Source: Bacteroides sp.
Lineage (GTDB): Bacteria; Bacteroidota; Bacteroidia; Bacteroidales; Bacteroidaceae
Length of the DNA stretch: 33,750 nt
Direction: 5' to 3'
Assembly: GCA_030151845.1 (NCBI GenBank)
Contig: JASLCM010000265.1
Span: 1-33,750 of the forward strand
Made by a program: the position numbers and the translations under genes. Below, piece by piece: positions 1 to 7,254 of this stretch (its first letter is position 1; each line of letters starts with the position of its first letter). Under the pieces are notes generated by a model. It was not told where the DNA came from. It saw only the letters and a list, made by a program, of their open reading frames with translations, and did not search any database.

Positions 1-362
1 GTTGAGAAAACTCTAGGATAAGGCTCTTTTGTTATGCATATAGAGGGGTAGGTCTTATCGTCTTTGAGTAGAACATTGTACCTTGGTTGAAACTGCTTAA
101 TTAGGCTATTCTCTAAGAGTAGGGCATCCTCTTCACTATTAACAACGATATACTTGATTCGATCAATCTTGTTAACTAAAACTCTAGTTTTACCTGGTTC
201 ATGTGCCTTGTTAAAGTAGGAGCTGACTCTCTTTTTAAGGTTTTTTGCTTTTCCAACATAGATGATTTTTCCATTATTGTTGAAATATTGGTACACGCCA
301 GGTTTCTCTGGAAGGTTTTTTACCACCTCTTGAATCTTTGCATTGAAATCTTCTATAGCCAT
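1..362 (-). CDS. uvrC: UvrABC excinuclease subunit C, N-terminal part (cut by window edge)
   Basis: Translating the minus strand from the ATG at 362 gives an open frame of 120 residues running off the left edge. It begins MAIEDFNAKIQEVV and carries the GIY-YIG nuclease signature: GVYQYF near residue 21, then IIYVGKAKNLKKRV, then EEDALLLENSLIKQFQPRYN. This is the arrangement of the UvrC N-terminal domain, which makes the 3' incision in nucleotide excision repair with UvrB. Later UvrC domains (UVR, RNase H-like, HhH) lie outside the window. It follows apt on the same strand after a 62-nt gap containing a perfect palindrome and two TAnnTTTG-like boxes, so it may have its own promoter. The alternative of a stand-alone GIY-YIG protein is unlikely, because the sequence continues in the UvrC pattern to the edge. 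Confidence 0.93.
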   Translation of the reverse strand, partial: MAIEDFNAKIQEVVKNLPEKPGVYQYFNNNGKIIYVGKAKNLKKRVSSYFNKAHEPGKTRVLVNKIDRIKYIVVNSEEDALLLENSLIKQFQPRYNVLLKDDKTYPSICITKEPYPRVFS

Positions 363-374
363 AAGTCACAAAAA

Positions 375-396
375 TAGGACATCAATTGATGTCCTA
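375..396 (-). terminator. Perfect 22-bp palindrome between apt and uvrC
   Basis: The half-site TAGGACATCAA is followed directly by its exact reverse complement. On the minus strand the hairpin is followed by TTTTTG, so it could act as an intrinsic terminator after apt. It ends only about 12 nt before the uvrC start codon, so it could also be an operator or a leader hairpin for uvrC. GC content is moderate. The structure is plain; its role is inferred. Confidence 0.45.
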
Positions 397-404
397 CAAA
401 AATA
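397..404 (-). promoter_or_regulatory. Candidate -7 element (TATTTTTG) upstream of uvrC
   Basis: This is an exact match to TAnnTTTG, the Bacteroidota primary sigma factor -7 box. A second copy of the same octamer (minus strand, 369-376) overlaps the far edge of the palindrome. I see no good -33 TTG at the usual distance, so support is weak. Confidence 0.3.
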
Positions 405-424
405 CAAATTATAAATCAATAAAC

Positions 425-955
425 TTATAGTCGGAGGATAGAGTCAACTTTTATCCCTTTTTCTTCAAAAGCTTCCTTTCCTTTTAAATCCTTTAGCTCA
501 ATAATAAAGTTAACCATTGTTTTCTTGGGCTTTAAACGTTGTACCAGCTTATAGGTAGCCTCCATGGTTCCTCCTGTTGCTAGCAGGTCGTCGTGTAGAA
601 GAACAACATCATCTTTGCTTATTGCATCTTTGTGGATTTGAACAGTGTCTGTTCCATACTCCTTGTCATAGCTTTCCTCTATTGTTTCAGCGGGAAGCTT
701 CCCGGGTTTTCTAACTGTTACAAAACCAGCATTTAGTCTTGTAGCCAAGATAGGTCCCATAATAAAACCTCTTGATTCAATTCCAACTACTTTCGTTATG
801 CCGCAGTTTTTGTATTTCTCATACATCATGTCTGAGAGTATTTGCAGTGTCTCAGGGTTTGAGAAAAGAGTGGTTACGTCATAAAACAGTATACCTGGAA
901 TCGGAAAATCTTTTACTGTTCTTATGTTTTTTATTAGTTTTTCCTTATTGTTCAT
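425..955 (-). CDS. apt: Adenine phosphoribosyltransferase
   Basis: Apt converts adenine and PRPP to AMP plus pyrophosphate in cytoplasmic purine salvage. The 176-residue protein starts MNNKEKLIKN. It shows the family core: DFPIPGILFYDVTT near residue 16, VVGIESRGFIMG near 56, RKPGKLPAET near 82 and the PRPP-binding loop VVLLHDDLLATGGT at 117-130. The reading frame can be extended to an ATG at 988, but that would add 11 residues unlike the family and would make the parS site at 972-987 coding; the start at 955 matches the usual length of about 175. The gene lies 36 nt downstream of the mnmG stop on the same strand and was probably transcribed with it. There are no unusual residues. Confidence 0.95.
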   Translation of the reverse strand: MNNKEKLIKNIRTVKDFPIPGILFYDVTTLFSNPETLQILSDMMYEKYKNCGITKVVGIESRGFIMGPILATRLNAGFVTVRKPGKLPAETIEESYDKEYGTDTVQIHKDAISKDDVVLLHDDLLATGGTMEATYKLVQRLKPKKTMVNFIIELKDLKGKEAFEEKGIKVDSILRL

Positions 956-971
956 TGCTATATTTTTAAAA

Positions 972-987
972 TGTTCCACGTGAAACA
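972..987. other. parS: parS centromere site (ParB/Spo0J binding sequence)
   Basis: The plus strand reads TGTTCCACGTGAAACA. This is identical over all 16 bases to the classic Bacillus subtilis parS sequence and fits the wider bacterial consensus TGTTnCACGTGAAACA. It sits in the short gap between mnmG and apt. parS sites nucleate ParB-CTP clamps, which ParA and SMC use for origin segregation, and they cluster near oriC. The mnmG (gidA) neighbourhood is a frequent location for them. The match is seen directly; function is inferred from the known consensus. Confidence 0.85.
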
Positions 988-991
988 AAAT

Positions 992-2875
992 TTATTTTTG
1001 TGCTAAAACGAGAAGGACGTTTACGTCGCTGGGGGAAACCCCTGGGATCCTACTTGCTTGTGCTATGTTTTCAGGATCTATTTTTTTTAGCTTTTCTCTA
1101 GCCTCGGTTGATAAAGAGTGAACCTTATCATAATTGAATTTACCTCTAATTTTAATGTTTTCGAGGCGAACAAGCTTGTCGGCAATCATTCTTTCTCTCT
1201 CAATGTATCCTTGATACTTCATTCTTATTTCCGCAGCCTCTATAATTTCTTCTTTTCTATCTGAAATTCTCTCCATACGTTCTTTAAGGTCGGGAATGAA
1301 GGGGGATATGTTGTCAAGTGTAACCTGAGGTCTTGTTATTAAATCTACAAGCTTACAGCCATGTTTAAGTGGGGTGGTGCCTAATGACTCTAAAGCTCCA
1401 TTAAGATATTTGGGCTTTACCGAGTAGCTTTTAACAAACTCGATTAAATCTTCTATCTGTTCTCTCTTTTGAATGAAGAGTGAGTACCGCTCTTTGCTTG
1501 CCAGTCCTAACTCCCAAGCTTTGGGTGTAAGTCTCATGTCGGCATCATCCATTCGTAGCAGAATTCTGTATTCAGCACGAGAAGTAAACATTCGATAGGG
1601 CTCATCGACCCCCTTAGTTACTAAATCATCAATTAATACACCTATGTAGGCTTCATCTCTTCCAAGAATGAAGTCTTTACCTCCATGGCATCTGATATGT
1701 GCGTTGATTCCTGCCATCATTCCTTGACCTGAAGCCTCCTCATAGCCTGTAGTTCCATTTACTTGTCCAGCAAAATAGAGGTTCTTAACCACTTTGGACT
1801 CCATTGTGTGGTATAGTTGGGTTGGATCAAAAAAGTCATATTCAATAGCATATCCAGGCCTGTAGAGAACAACATCTTTAAATGCAGGGATTTTTTTGAT
1901 CGCTTTAATCTGTATGTCCATTGGAAGAGAAGAGGAGAAACCATTAAGGTAAAACTCTTCTGTGCTTTCTCCTTCAGGTTCTAAGAATAGCTGATGTTTC
2001 TCCTTGTCGGGGAAGGTTACAATTTTAGTCTCAATACTAGGACAATACCTAGGTCCTATACTCTGAATTTGCCCGTTGTATAAAGGAGAGTCTTTTAGTC
2101 CTTGCTCCAAAACTTCGTGAGCTTCAGCAGTGGTGTAACAGGTCCAACAAGGCAGTTGTTTGAGTTTCTTCTTGCCTGTATTCATAAAAGAGAATTTATG
2201 AAAGCTATCATCGCCACCTTGGGTCTCCATGAGGTCGTAATTGACGCTTCGGCCATCGATACGCATAGGAGTACCTGTTTTCATTCTATCGTACTTGATT
2301 CCAAAGCTAGCTATCGATTCGGTTAAGAAATAAGAGGAGGGGTCAGCCATACGCCCACCATCCAGTTGAACTTTTCCAATATGCATTAAACCATTGAGAA
2401 ATGTCCCAGCAGTAATGATGATACAATTGGCTTTAAATTCAGCCTCTAAAAGAGTCTTAAGGCCTATAACCTGTCCGTCTTTTACCAGTAGCTCCTTCAC
2501 AGTGTCTTGCCAAATGTGTAGGTTGGGTGTTTGGTCTAGCGTTTCTCTCCATTCCCAAATGTACTTGTTTCGGTCACACTGTGCTCGCGGACTCCACATA
2601 GCAGGTCCTTTAGAGCTATTGAGAATTCTAAACTGTATGGCTGTCTTGTCGGTAATTAGTCCCATTTCACCGCCTAGTGCATCTATTTCACGAACGATTT
2701 GCCCTTTTGCAATTCCGCCTATTGCTGGGTTGCAGCTCATTTGTGCAACCTTGTTCATGTCCATGGTTATAAGGCAGGTTTTGGAACCCAGTTTTGCCGC
2801 TGCAACAGCAGCCTCGCAGCCTGCGTGTCCAGCTCCAATTACTATAATGTCGTATGAAAAATTCATTGAACTCAT
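992..2875 (-). CDS. mnmG: tRNA uridine-34 carboxymethylaminomethyl synthase, FAD subunit
   Basis: MnmG (GidA) works with the GTPase MnmE to place the (carboxymethyl)aminomethyl group on C5 of U34 in tRNAs reading split codon boxes, using FAD and methylene-tetrahydrofolate. The 627-residue length is normal. The N-terminus carries the dinucleotide fold DIIVIGAGHAGCEAA (residues 9-23), followed by QMSCNPAIGGIAKGQIVREID, the family hallmark with the catalytic cysteine. MFTSRAEYRILLRMDDADMR and a C-terminal helical tail ending near RIPGVSPSDVNVLLV are also typical. It lies 11 nt after ybeY and ahead of apt on the same strand. A tRNA-modifying partner gene, mnmD, lies about 28 kb away in the window; mnmE is not present here. 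Confidence 0.98.
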   Translation of the reverse strand: MSSMNFSYDIIVIGAGHAGCEAAVAAAKLGSKTCLITMDMNKVAQMSCNPAIGGIAKGQIVREIDALGGEMGLITDKTAIQFRILNSSKGPAMWSPRAQCDRNKYIWEWRETLDQTPNLHIWQDTVKELLVKDGQVIGLKTLLEAEFKANCIIITAGTFLNGLMHIGKVQLDGGRMADPSSYFLTESIASFGIKYDRMKTGTPMRIDGRSVNYDLMETQGGDDSFHKFSFMNTGKKKLKQLPCWTCYTTAEAHEVLEQGLKDSPLYNGQIQSIGPRYCPSIETKIVTFPDKEKHQLFLEPEGESTEEFYLNGFSSSLPMDIQIKAIKKIPAFKDVVLYRPGYAIEYDFFDPTQLYHTMESKVVKNLYFAGQVNGTTGYEEASGQGMMAGINAHIRCHGGKDFILGRDEAYIGVLIDDLVTKGVDEPYRMFTSRAEYRILLRMDDADMRLTPKAWELGLASKERYSLFIQKREQIEDLIEFVKSYSVKPKYLNGALESLGTTPLKHGCKLVDLITRPQVTLDNISPFIPDLKERMERISDRKEEIIEAAEIRMKYQGYIERERMIADKLVRLENIKIRGKFNYDKVHSLSTEAREKLKKIDPENIAQASRIPGVSPSDVNVLLVLAQK

Positions 2876-2886
2876 TTTTCTCTTCT

Positions 2887-3312
2887 TTACTGCATTTTTA
2901 CTCTTAAATCTAGAGCCTTGTTTTCTTCAACCTCCATGATTTCTCTCTCTCCTGGCCCTTTGTCATTGATTCCACATAGATGAAGAATACCGTGGATAAT
3001 CGCTCTATCTAACTCTTCTTTATAGTCGGTTTTGAACAACTTAGAATTGCTCTCTACTGTATCAGTACTGATGTAAATATCACCAGATACAAGTTTTCCT
3101 TTGCAATAGTCAAAGGTAATAACATCTGTGTAATAGTTATGTTTGAGGAACTCATTATTTACAGCAAGAATTTTCTCGTCGTTGCAAAAGACATAAGAGA
3201 TTGTTCCTGTTCGTTTACCATGACTAGCTATAACTCGTCTTATCCAATCTTTTTTCTCTTCAGGGTTATTGATAGGAAGATCAACTCCCTCGGTATAAAA
3301 GTTTATTTCCAT
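2887..3312 (-). CDS. ybeY: Endoribonuclease YbeY (16S rRNA maturation and quality control)
   Basis: YbeY is a metal-dependent single-strand endoribonuclease involved in 16S rRNA 3' end maturation and ribosome quality control. The 141-residue product has the typical VITFDYCKGKLVSGDIYIS stretch and the active-site motif HGILHLCGINDKG starting at residue 107. In the usual HGxLHLxGyDH pattern three histidines bind the metal. Here His107 and His111 are present, but the third position (residue 117) is Asp. From memory this variant is shared by other Bacteroidales YbeY proteins, so it is probably a lineage feature and not a defect. The gene sits between the SpmA/B-like gene (8-nt gap) and mnmG (11-nt gap), most likely in one transcript. 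Confidence 0.93.
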   Translation of the reverse strand: MEINFYTEGVDLPINNPEEKKDWIRRVIASHGKRTGTISYVFCNDEKILAVNNEFLKHNYYTDVITFDYCKGKLVSGDIYISTDTVESNSKLFKTDYKEELDRAIIHGILHLCGINDKGPGEREIMEVEENKALDLRVKMQ

Positions 3313-3320
3313 TTTTGGTT

Positions 3321-4553
3321 TTAAAAGAAAAAGAGGTAACTCAAAAGAATTGCAGCAAGGATACCCGTAAAATCGGCAATGAGTCCGCAGGTTACAGCAT
3401 TTCTTGTTTTGCTGATTCCTACACTACCAAAATATACAGCTAGTATATAGAATGTTGTATCCGATGCACCTCGAACAACGCAGCTCATTTTTCCCGTAAA
3501 GGAGTCGACCCCATAACTATTCATTGCATCAATCATTAATCCATTAGCTGCACTTCCGCTTAGCGATTTCATTAAAGCAGTGGGTAATGCTCCTACAAAG
3601 CTTGTATCTATATGCACAGCTGCAAACACGGATTGAATAATGTCAATTAAAACAGTCATAGCACCAGAGGCTCTAAATACGCCAATAGCTACGAGAAAGG
3701 CTACAAGGTAGGGGATGATTCTTACTGCAGTTTTAAATCCCTCTCTAGCTCCCTCTATAAAAGTTTCATAAACATTGATTTTTTTTCTTATTCCACTAAC
3801 AATGAAACAAATAATTACAGAAAACAGTATAAGGTTTGCTGCAATACTGGCTACTTTGTTAGTAGTACAACTTGGCAATATAGAGAAAATACAAATTATA
3901 AATCCTATAAAAACAGAAATTAACAATATGAAGCTTATTGATTTAAAGCTAAACAAATTTATTTTTTGGTAGAAACTAACCGCTAGGACCCCAGCAAGTG
4001 TTGATAGGAAGGTGCTTAAGAGGATTGGAATAAAGATATCTGTAGGTTGTATAGCTCCAAGTTGTGCTCTGTAGACCATAATTGTTATAGGAATTAGAGT
4101 TAAGCCAGATGTATTGAGTACAAGAAACATTATCATTGAGTTACTTGCTGTATCTTTCTCTTTATTGAGAGTTTGTAACTCTTTCATGGCATTGAGTCCA
4201 AGCGGGGTAGCAGCATTGTCTAGACCCAACATATTTGCAGCTATATTCATAAAAATAGCTCCAAGTGCAGGGTGATTTTGTGGAATTTCTGGAAAAAGCT
4301 TGGTAAGTATCGGATTTAACCCTTTGGCCAGACGGTTTATAAGTCCACTTTTTTCACCGATTTTTAGAATGCCTAGCCACAACGAAAGGACACCTGTAAG
4401 GCCAAGAGCTAGTTCGAAAGCAGTTTTTGAGGAGCTAAAGGTTGACGAGATTATTAGGTTGAAAACTTCTGTATCTCCAAACCCTATAAGCTTAATAAGA
4501 GCCACAAGAAAGGAGATAATGAAAAAAGCAATCCAGATGTAGTTTAATGCCAT
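3321..4553 (-). CDS. SpmA-SpmB fusion, nucleoside-recognition (Gate) domain membrane protein
   Basis: The 410-residue polytopic membrane protein reads as a fusion of two spore-maturation-type halves. The N-terminal SpmA-like half contains NIAANMLGLDNAATPLGLNA near residue 108. The C-terminal SpmB-like half contains SGSAANGLMIDAM and RGASDTTFYILAVYFGS near residues 330-375. Both are Gate-domain proteins of uncertain substrate. In Firmicutes SpmA and SpmB are separate and help dehydrate the spore core; Bacteroidota do not sporulate, so the role here must differ, perhaps transport of a small metabolite. The fused form is common in this phylum as far as I recall. It begins the leftward run spmAB > ybeY > mnmG > apt > uvrC and has a TATTTTTG box 16 nt before its start. 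Confidence 0.88.
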   Translation of the reverse strand: MALNYIWIAFFIISFLVALIKLIGFGDTEVFNLIISSTFSSSKTAFELALGLTGVLSLWLGILKIGEKSGLINRLAKGLNPILTKLFPEIPQNHPALGAIFMNIAANMLGLDNAATPLGLNAMKELQTLNKEKDTASNSMIMFLVLNTSGLTLIPITIMVYRAQLGAIQPTDIFIPILLSTFLSTLAGVLAVSFYQKINLFSFKSISFILLISVFIGFIICIFSILPSCTTNKVASIAANLILFSVIICFIVSGIRKKINVYETFIEGAREGFKTAVRIIPYLVAFLVAIGVFRASGAMTVLIDIIQSVFAAVHIDTSFVGALPTALMKSLSGSAANGLMIDAMNSYGVDSFTGKMSCVVRGASDTTFYILAVYFGSVGISKTRNAVTCGLIADFTGILAAILLSYLFFF

Positions 4554-4569
4554 AGCCTTTACTTTCTTG

Positions 4570-4577
4570 CAAAAATA
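4570..4577 (-). promoter_or_regulatory. -7 promoter element (TATTTTTG) for the spmAB-ybeY-mnmG run
   Basis: Exact TAnnTTTG match on the minus strand, 16 nt upstream of the spmAB-like start codon in the divergent gap 4554-4716. No clear -33 TTG is visible. Confidence 0.5.
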
Positions 4578-4688
4578 GAAAAATGTTAGTAGTAAACCGC
4601 TGTTTTTGTTATTTATAGATTACCAAAAAGAGTTTTTTAAGCAATGAAGAAACTTAAATGTTATAGCAACGTTTCTCTTTTATCTTTA

Positions 4689-4696
4689 TACCTTTG
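4689..4696 (+). promoter_or_regulatory. -7 promoter element (TACCTTTG) for ruvB
   Basis: Exact TAnnTTTG match 20 nt before the ruvB ATG at 4717. Together with the opposite element at 4570 it explains the divergent gap. There is no SOS-type operator that I recognise. Confidence 0.55.
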
Positions 4697-4716
4697 TTCT
4701 TATTATATTGAAGCGT

Positions 4717-5742
4717 ATGGAAGAAGAATTTGATATACGAGATCCCCAACTAACCTCTCGTGAGCGTGATTTTGAAAATGAATTGCGGCCGTTGACTTTT
4801 GATGATTTTAGTGGTCAGGAGAAAGTTATTGAGAATCTGAGAATTTTTGTACAGGCAGCAAAGCTTCGTGGAGAGGCTTTGGACCATGTTCTATTACATG
4901 GACCTCCAGGACTAGGGAAAACTACCTTATCGGCAATTATTGCAAATGAATTACAGGTGGGGTGTAAGATAACTTCGGGACCCGTATTGGATAAACCAGG
5001 AGACCTAGCTGGTGTACTTACCAACCTAGAACCTAATGATGTTCTCTTTATTGATGAAATTCATCGTCTCTCTCCCATAGTAGAGGAGTATCTTTACTCC
5101 GCTATGGAAGATTACCGAATAGATATAATGATCGATAAAGGTCCCTCTGCACGTAGTATCCAATTAGAGTTAAATCCTTTTACCCTTGTAGGGGCAACAA
5201 CAAGAAGTGGTTTGCTTACCGCTCCCCTCCGAGCTAGGTTTGGTATAAACTCACATCTGGAGTACTATGATGATGAAATTCTAACTCATATTGTATTGCG
5301 TTCTTCTTCTATTCTCGAAGTGCACTGCGATACAGATGCTGCAGCAGAAATAGCCTCTAGAAGTAGAGGAACACCACGTATAGCAAACGCATTGCTCCGT
5401 AGAGTAAGAGATTTTGCTCAAGTTAAAGGAGATGGGGCTATTGATTTGGAAATTGCTAAATATGCGTTAGAAGCATTAAATATTGACCAGTACGGTTTGG
5501 ATGAAGTGGATAATAAGATATTAATAACACTTATCGATAAGTTTAGAGGAGGTCCCGTGGGCTTAAGCACCATTGCAACAGCTTTAGGTGAAGATCCTGG
5601 AACGATAGAAGAGGTGTATGAACCGTTTCTAATTAAAGAGGGCTTTTTAAAACGAACCCCCCGTGGAAGAGAAGTTACCTTATTAGCTTATGAACACTTA
5701 GGAAGAATGAAAGGAGAAAATGACTATCCTCAGCTTTTTTAA
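4717..5742 (+). CDS. ruvB: Holliday junction branch-migration helicase RuvB
   Basis: RuvB is the AAA+ motor that drives branch migration of RuvA-bound Holliday junctions. The 341-residue protein shows RPLTFDDFSGQ, Walker A GPPGLGKTT (62-70), Walker B LFIDEIHRLSP (Asp113), sensor 1 VGATTRSGLL and the arginine-finger region RARFG. A C-terminal winged helix contains GGPVGLSTIATALGED and ends RTPRGREVT. I chose the ATG at 4717 because the protein then starts MEEEFDIRDP, as in related RuvB. A TTG three codons earlier (4708) is a weaker alternative. It heads the plus-strand row ruvB > flippase > DUF389 > S46 peptidase; the next start is 18 nt after its stop. Confidence 0.97.
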   Translation: MEEEFDIRDPQLTSRERDFENELRPLTFDDFSGQEKVIENLRIFVQAAKLRGEALDHVLLHGPPGLGKTTLSAIIANELQVGCKITSGPVLDKPGDLAGVLTNLEPNDVLFIDEIHRLSPIVEEYLYSAMEDYRIDIMIDKGPSARSIQLELNPFTLVGATTRSGLLTAPLRARFGINSHLEYYDDEILTHIVLRSSSILEVHCDTDAAAEIASRSRGTPRIANALLRRVRDFAQVKGDGAIDLEIAKYALEALNIDQYGLDEVDNKILITLIDKFRGGPVGLSTIATALGEDPGTIEEVYEPFLIKEGFLKRTPRGREVTLLAYEHLGRMKGENDYPQLF

Positions 5743-5760
5743 AGGAAAGAAGAATAATTT

Positions 5761-7251
5761 ATGAGTGGATTAAAAAATCTAGCAAAAGATACGGCAATTT
5801 ATGGAATGAGCAGTATCATTGGTCGCTTTTTAAACTATCTATTGGTTCCCCTATATGTTGGGGTCATGTCGGCAGAGTCTGGTGAGTATGGCATTGTAAC
5901 AAATGTATATGCTATCATAGCTTTGCTCTTGGTTATTTTGACCTACGGCATGGAAACAGGTTTTTTTCGTTATGTGAATAAGGGTAATGAAGATCCAATG
6001 AGAGTTTACTCTACTATATTAATAGCAGTAGGTAGCACTTCAACGATTTTTCTTCTTTTCTCTCTTCTTTTTTTAACTCCGATTTCAAACTTTCTAGGGT
6101 ATGGGGAACATCCTAGCTATTTGGCGATGATGCTCACAGTAGTGGCCTTTGATGCTTTCCAGTGCATTCCATTTGCCTACTTAAGGTACAAGCGTAGGCC
6201 AATGAAGTTTGCTGCTATTAAAGTTTATTTTGTAGCTGTTAATATACTTTTAAATTTATTCTTTCTTCTGGCCTGTCCGGTTTTGAAAGTAAATCATCCA
6301 ACACTCTTTGGTTGGTTTGATTCCGCCAATTTGGCTAAGTATGTATTTGTAGCCAATCTTTTAGCTACATCAACACAAATGCTTTTTTTTATCCCAGAAC
6401 TCAAGGGATTTAGTTATAGATTTGATTGGCCACTTTTCAAGAAAATTGCTAATTATTCACTCCCTATATTAGTTCTCGGTATAGCTGGGGTGTTAAATCA
6501 GACTGTAGATAAGATCATTTTTCCTTTTTTATTTGAAGATTCAGGTGTGGCGAGAGTAGAACTTGGAATATATGGAGCAGCTAGTAAGATAGCAATGATA
6601 ATGGCCATGTTTACTCAAGCTTTTAGATATGCCTATGAGCCCTTTGTTTTTGGGAAAAGTAGAGAAAAGGATAACCGAAAAATGTATGCTTCGGCCATGA
6701 AATTTTTCATCATATTTACCATTCTTGCCTATTTAGCCGTCATGTTTTATCTCGACTTACTGAAGTATATTCTTCAGCCCGACTACTGGAAAGGCTTGAA
6801 GGTGGTTCCCATTGTAATGGGGGCCGAAATTTTTATGGGAATTTATTTCAATCTCTCTTTCTGGTATAAGTTAATCGATCAAACAAAATGGGGAGCCTAT
6901 TTCTCCCTTATTGGATGCGTGGTGATTATCTCTCTTAATCTTATTTTTGTTCCTTACTTTAGTTATATGGCCTCCGCTTGGGCTGGTTTCATTGGTTATG
7001 CACTGGTAACATTGCTCTCTTATTTTATTGGACAGAAAAAATATCCTATAAATTATCCCCTAAAGAGTATTTTCAAGTATATTGTGCTAGGAGCAGTGAT
7101 AGCCTTTTTGGGATTTGCTGTTACCATAGATAGTTTAGTATTACGATTGATTTATCGTACTTTCTTACTTCTTCTATTTGTTGCCTATTTAGTGAAAAAG
7201 GACTTGCCTTTAGAAGAGATTCCTATTATCAATCGTTTTGTAAAGAGATAA
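5761..7251 (+). CDS. Polysaccharide / lipid-linked oligosaccharide flippase family protein (MOP superfamily)
   Basis: This 496-residue integral membrane protein starts NLAKDTAIYGMSSIIGRFLN, the usual opening of the PST/Wzx-type oligosaccharide exporters. About a dozen or more hydrophobic segments run to the end. The loop after the second segment contains YGMETGFFRYVN, which is also typical. Members flip undecaprenyl-linked sugar repeat units across the inner membrane. The substrate here cannot be told, since no glycosyltransferase cluster surrounds it; its neighbours are ruvB and a DUF389 gene. It could serve O-antigen, capsule or protein-glycan export. It is probably cotranscribed with ruvB. 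Confidence 0.85.
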   Translation: MSGLKNLAKDTAIYGMSSIIGRFLNYLLVPLYVGVMSAESGEYGIVTNVYAIIALLLVILTYGMETGFFRYVNKGNEDPMRVYSTILIAVGSTSTIFLLFSLLFLTPISNFLGYGEHPSYLAMMLTVVAFDAFQCIPFAYLRYKRRPMKFAAIKVYFVAVNILLNLFFLLACPVLKVNHPTLFGWFDSANLAKYVFVANLLATSTQMLFFIPELKGFSYRFDWPLFKKIANYSLPILVLGIAGVLNQTVDKIIFPFLFEDSGVARVELGIYGAASKIAMIMAMFTQAFRYAYEPFVFGKSREKDNRKMYASAMKFFIIFTILAYLAVMFYLDLLKYILQPDYWKGLKVVPIVMGAEIFMGIYFNLSFWYKLIDQTKWGAYFSLIGCVVIISLNLIFVPYFSYMASAWAGFIGYALVTLLSYFIGQKKYPINYPLKSIFKYIVLGAVIAFLGFAVTIDSLVLRLIYRTFLLLLFVAYLVKKDLPLEEIPIINRFVKR

Positions 7252-7254
7252 ATA

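Noticed and set aside
956..988. 11-codon upstream extension of apt
   Set aside because: It would translate the parS site and adds residues absent from relatives; the start at 955 is preferred.
2394..2939. 181-codon open frame antisense to mnmG
   Set aside because: It is a shadow of a strongly conserved gene; the peptide resembles no protein and has no promoter box.
2991..2999. DnaA-box-like CGTGGATAA in ybeY
   Set aside because: A single copy with one mismatch inside a coding region; no cluster, so no evidence of oriC in the window.
4708..4716. TTG start three codons upstream of the ruvB ATG
   Set aside because: The ATG at 4717 fits relatives and the promoter position better.
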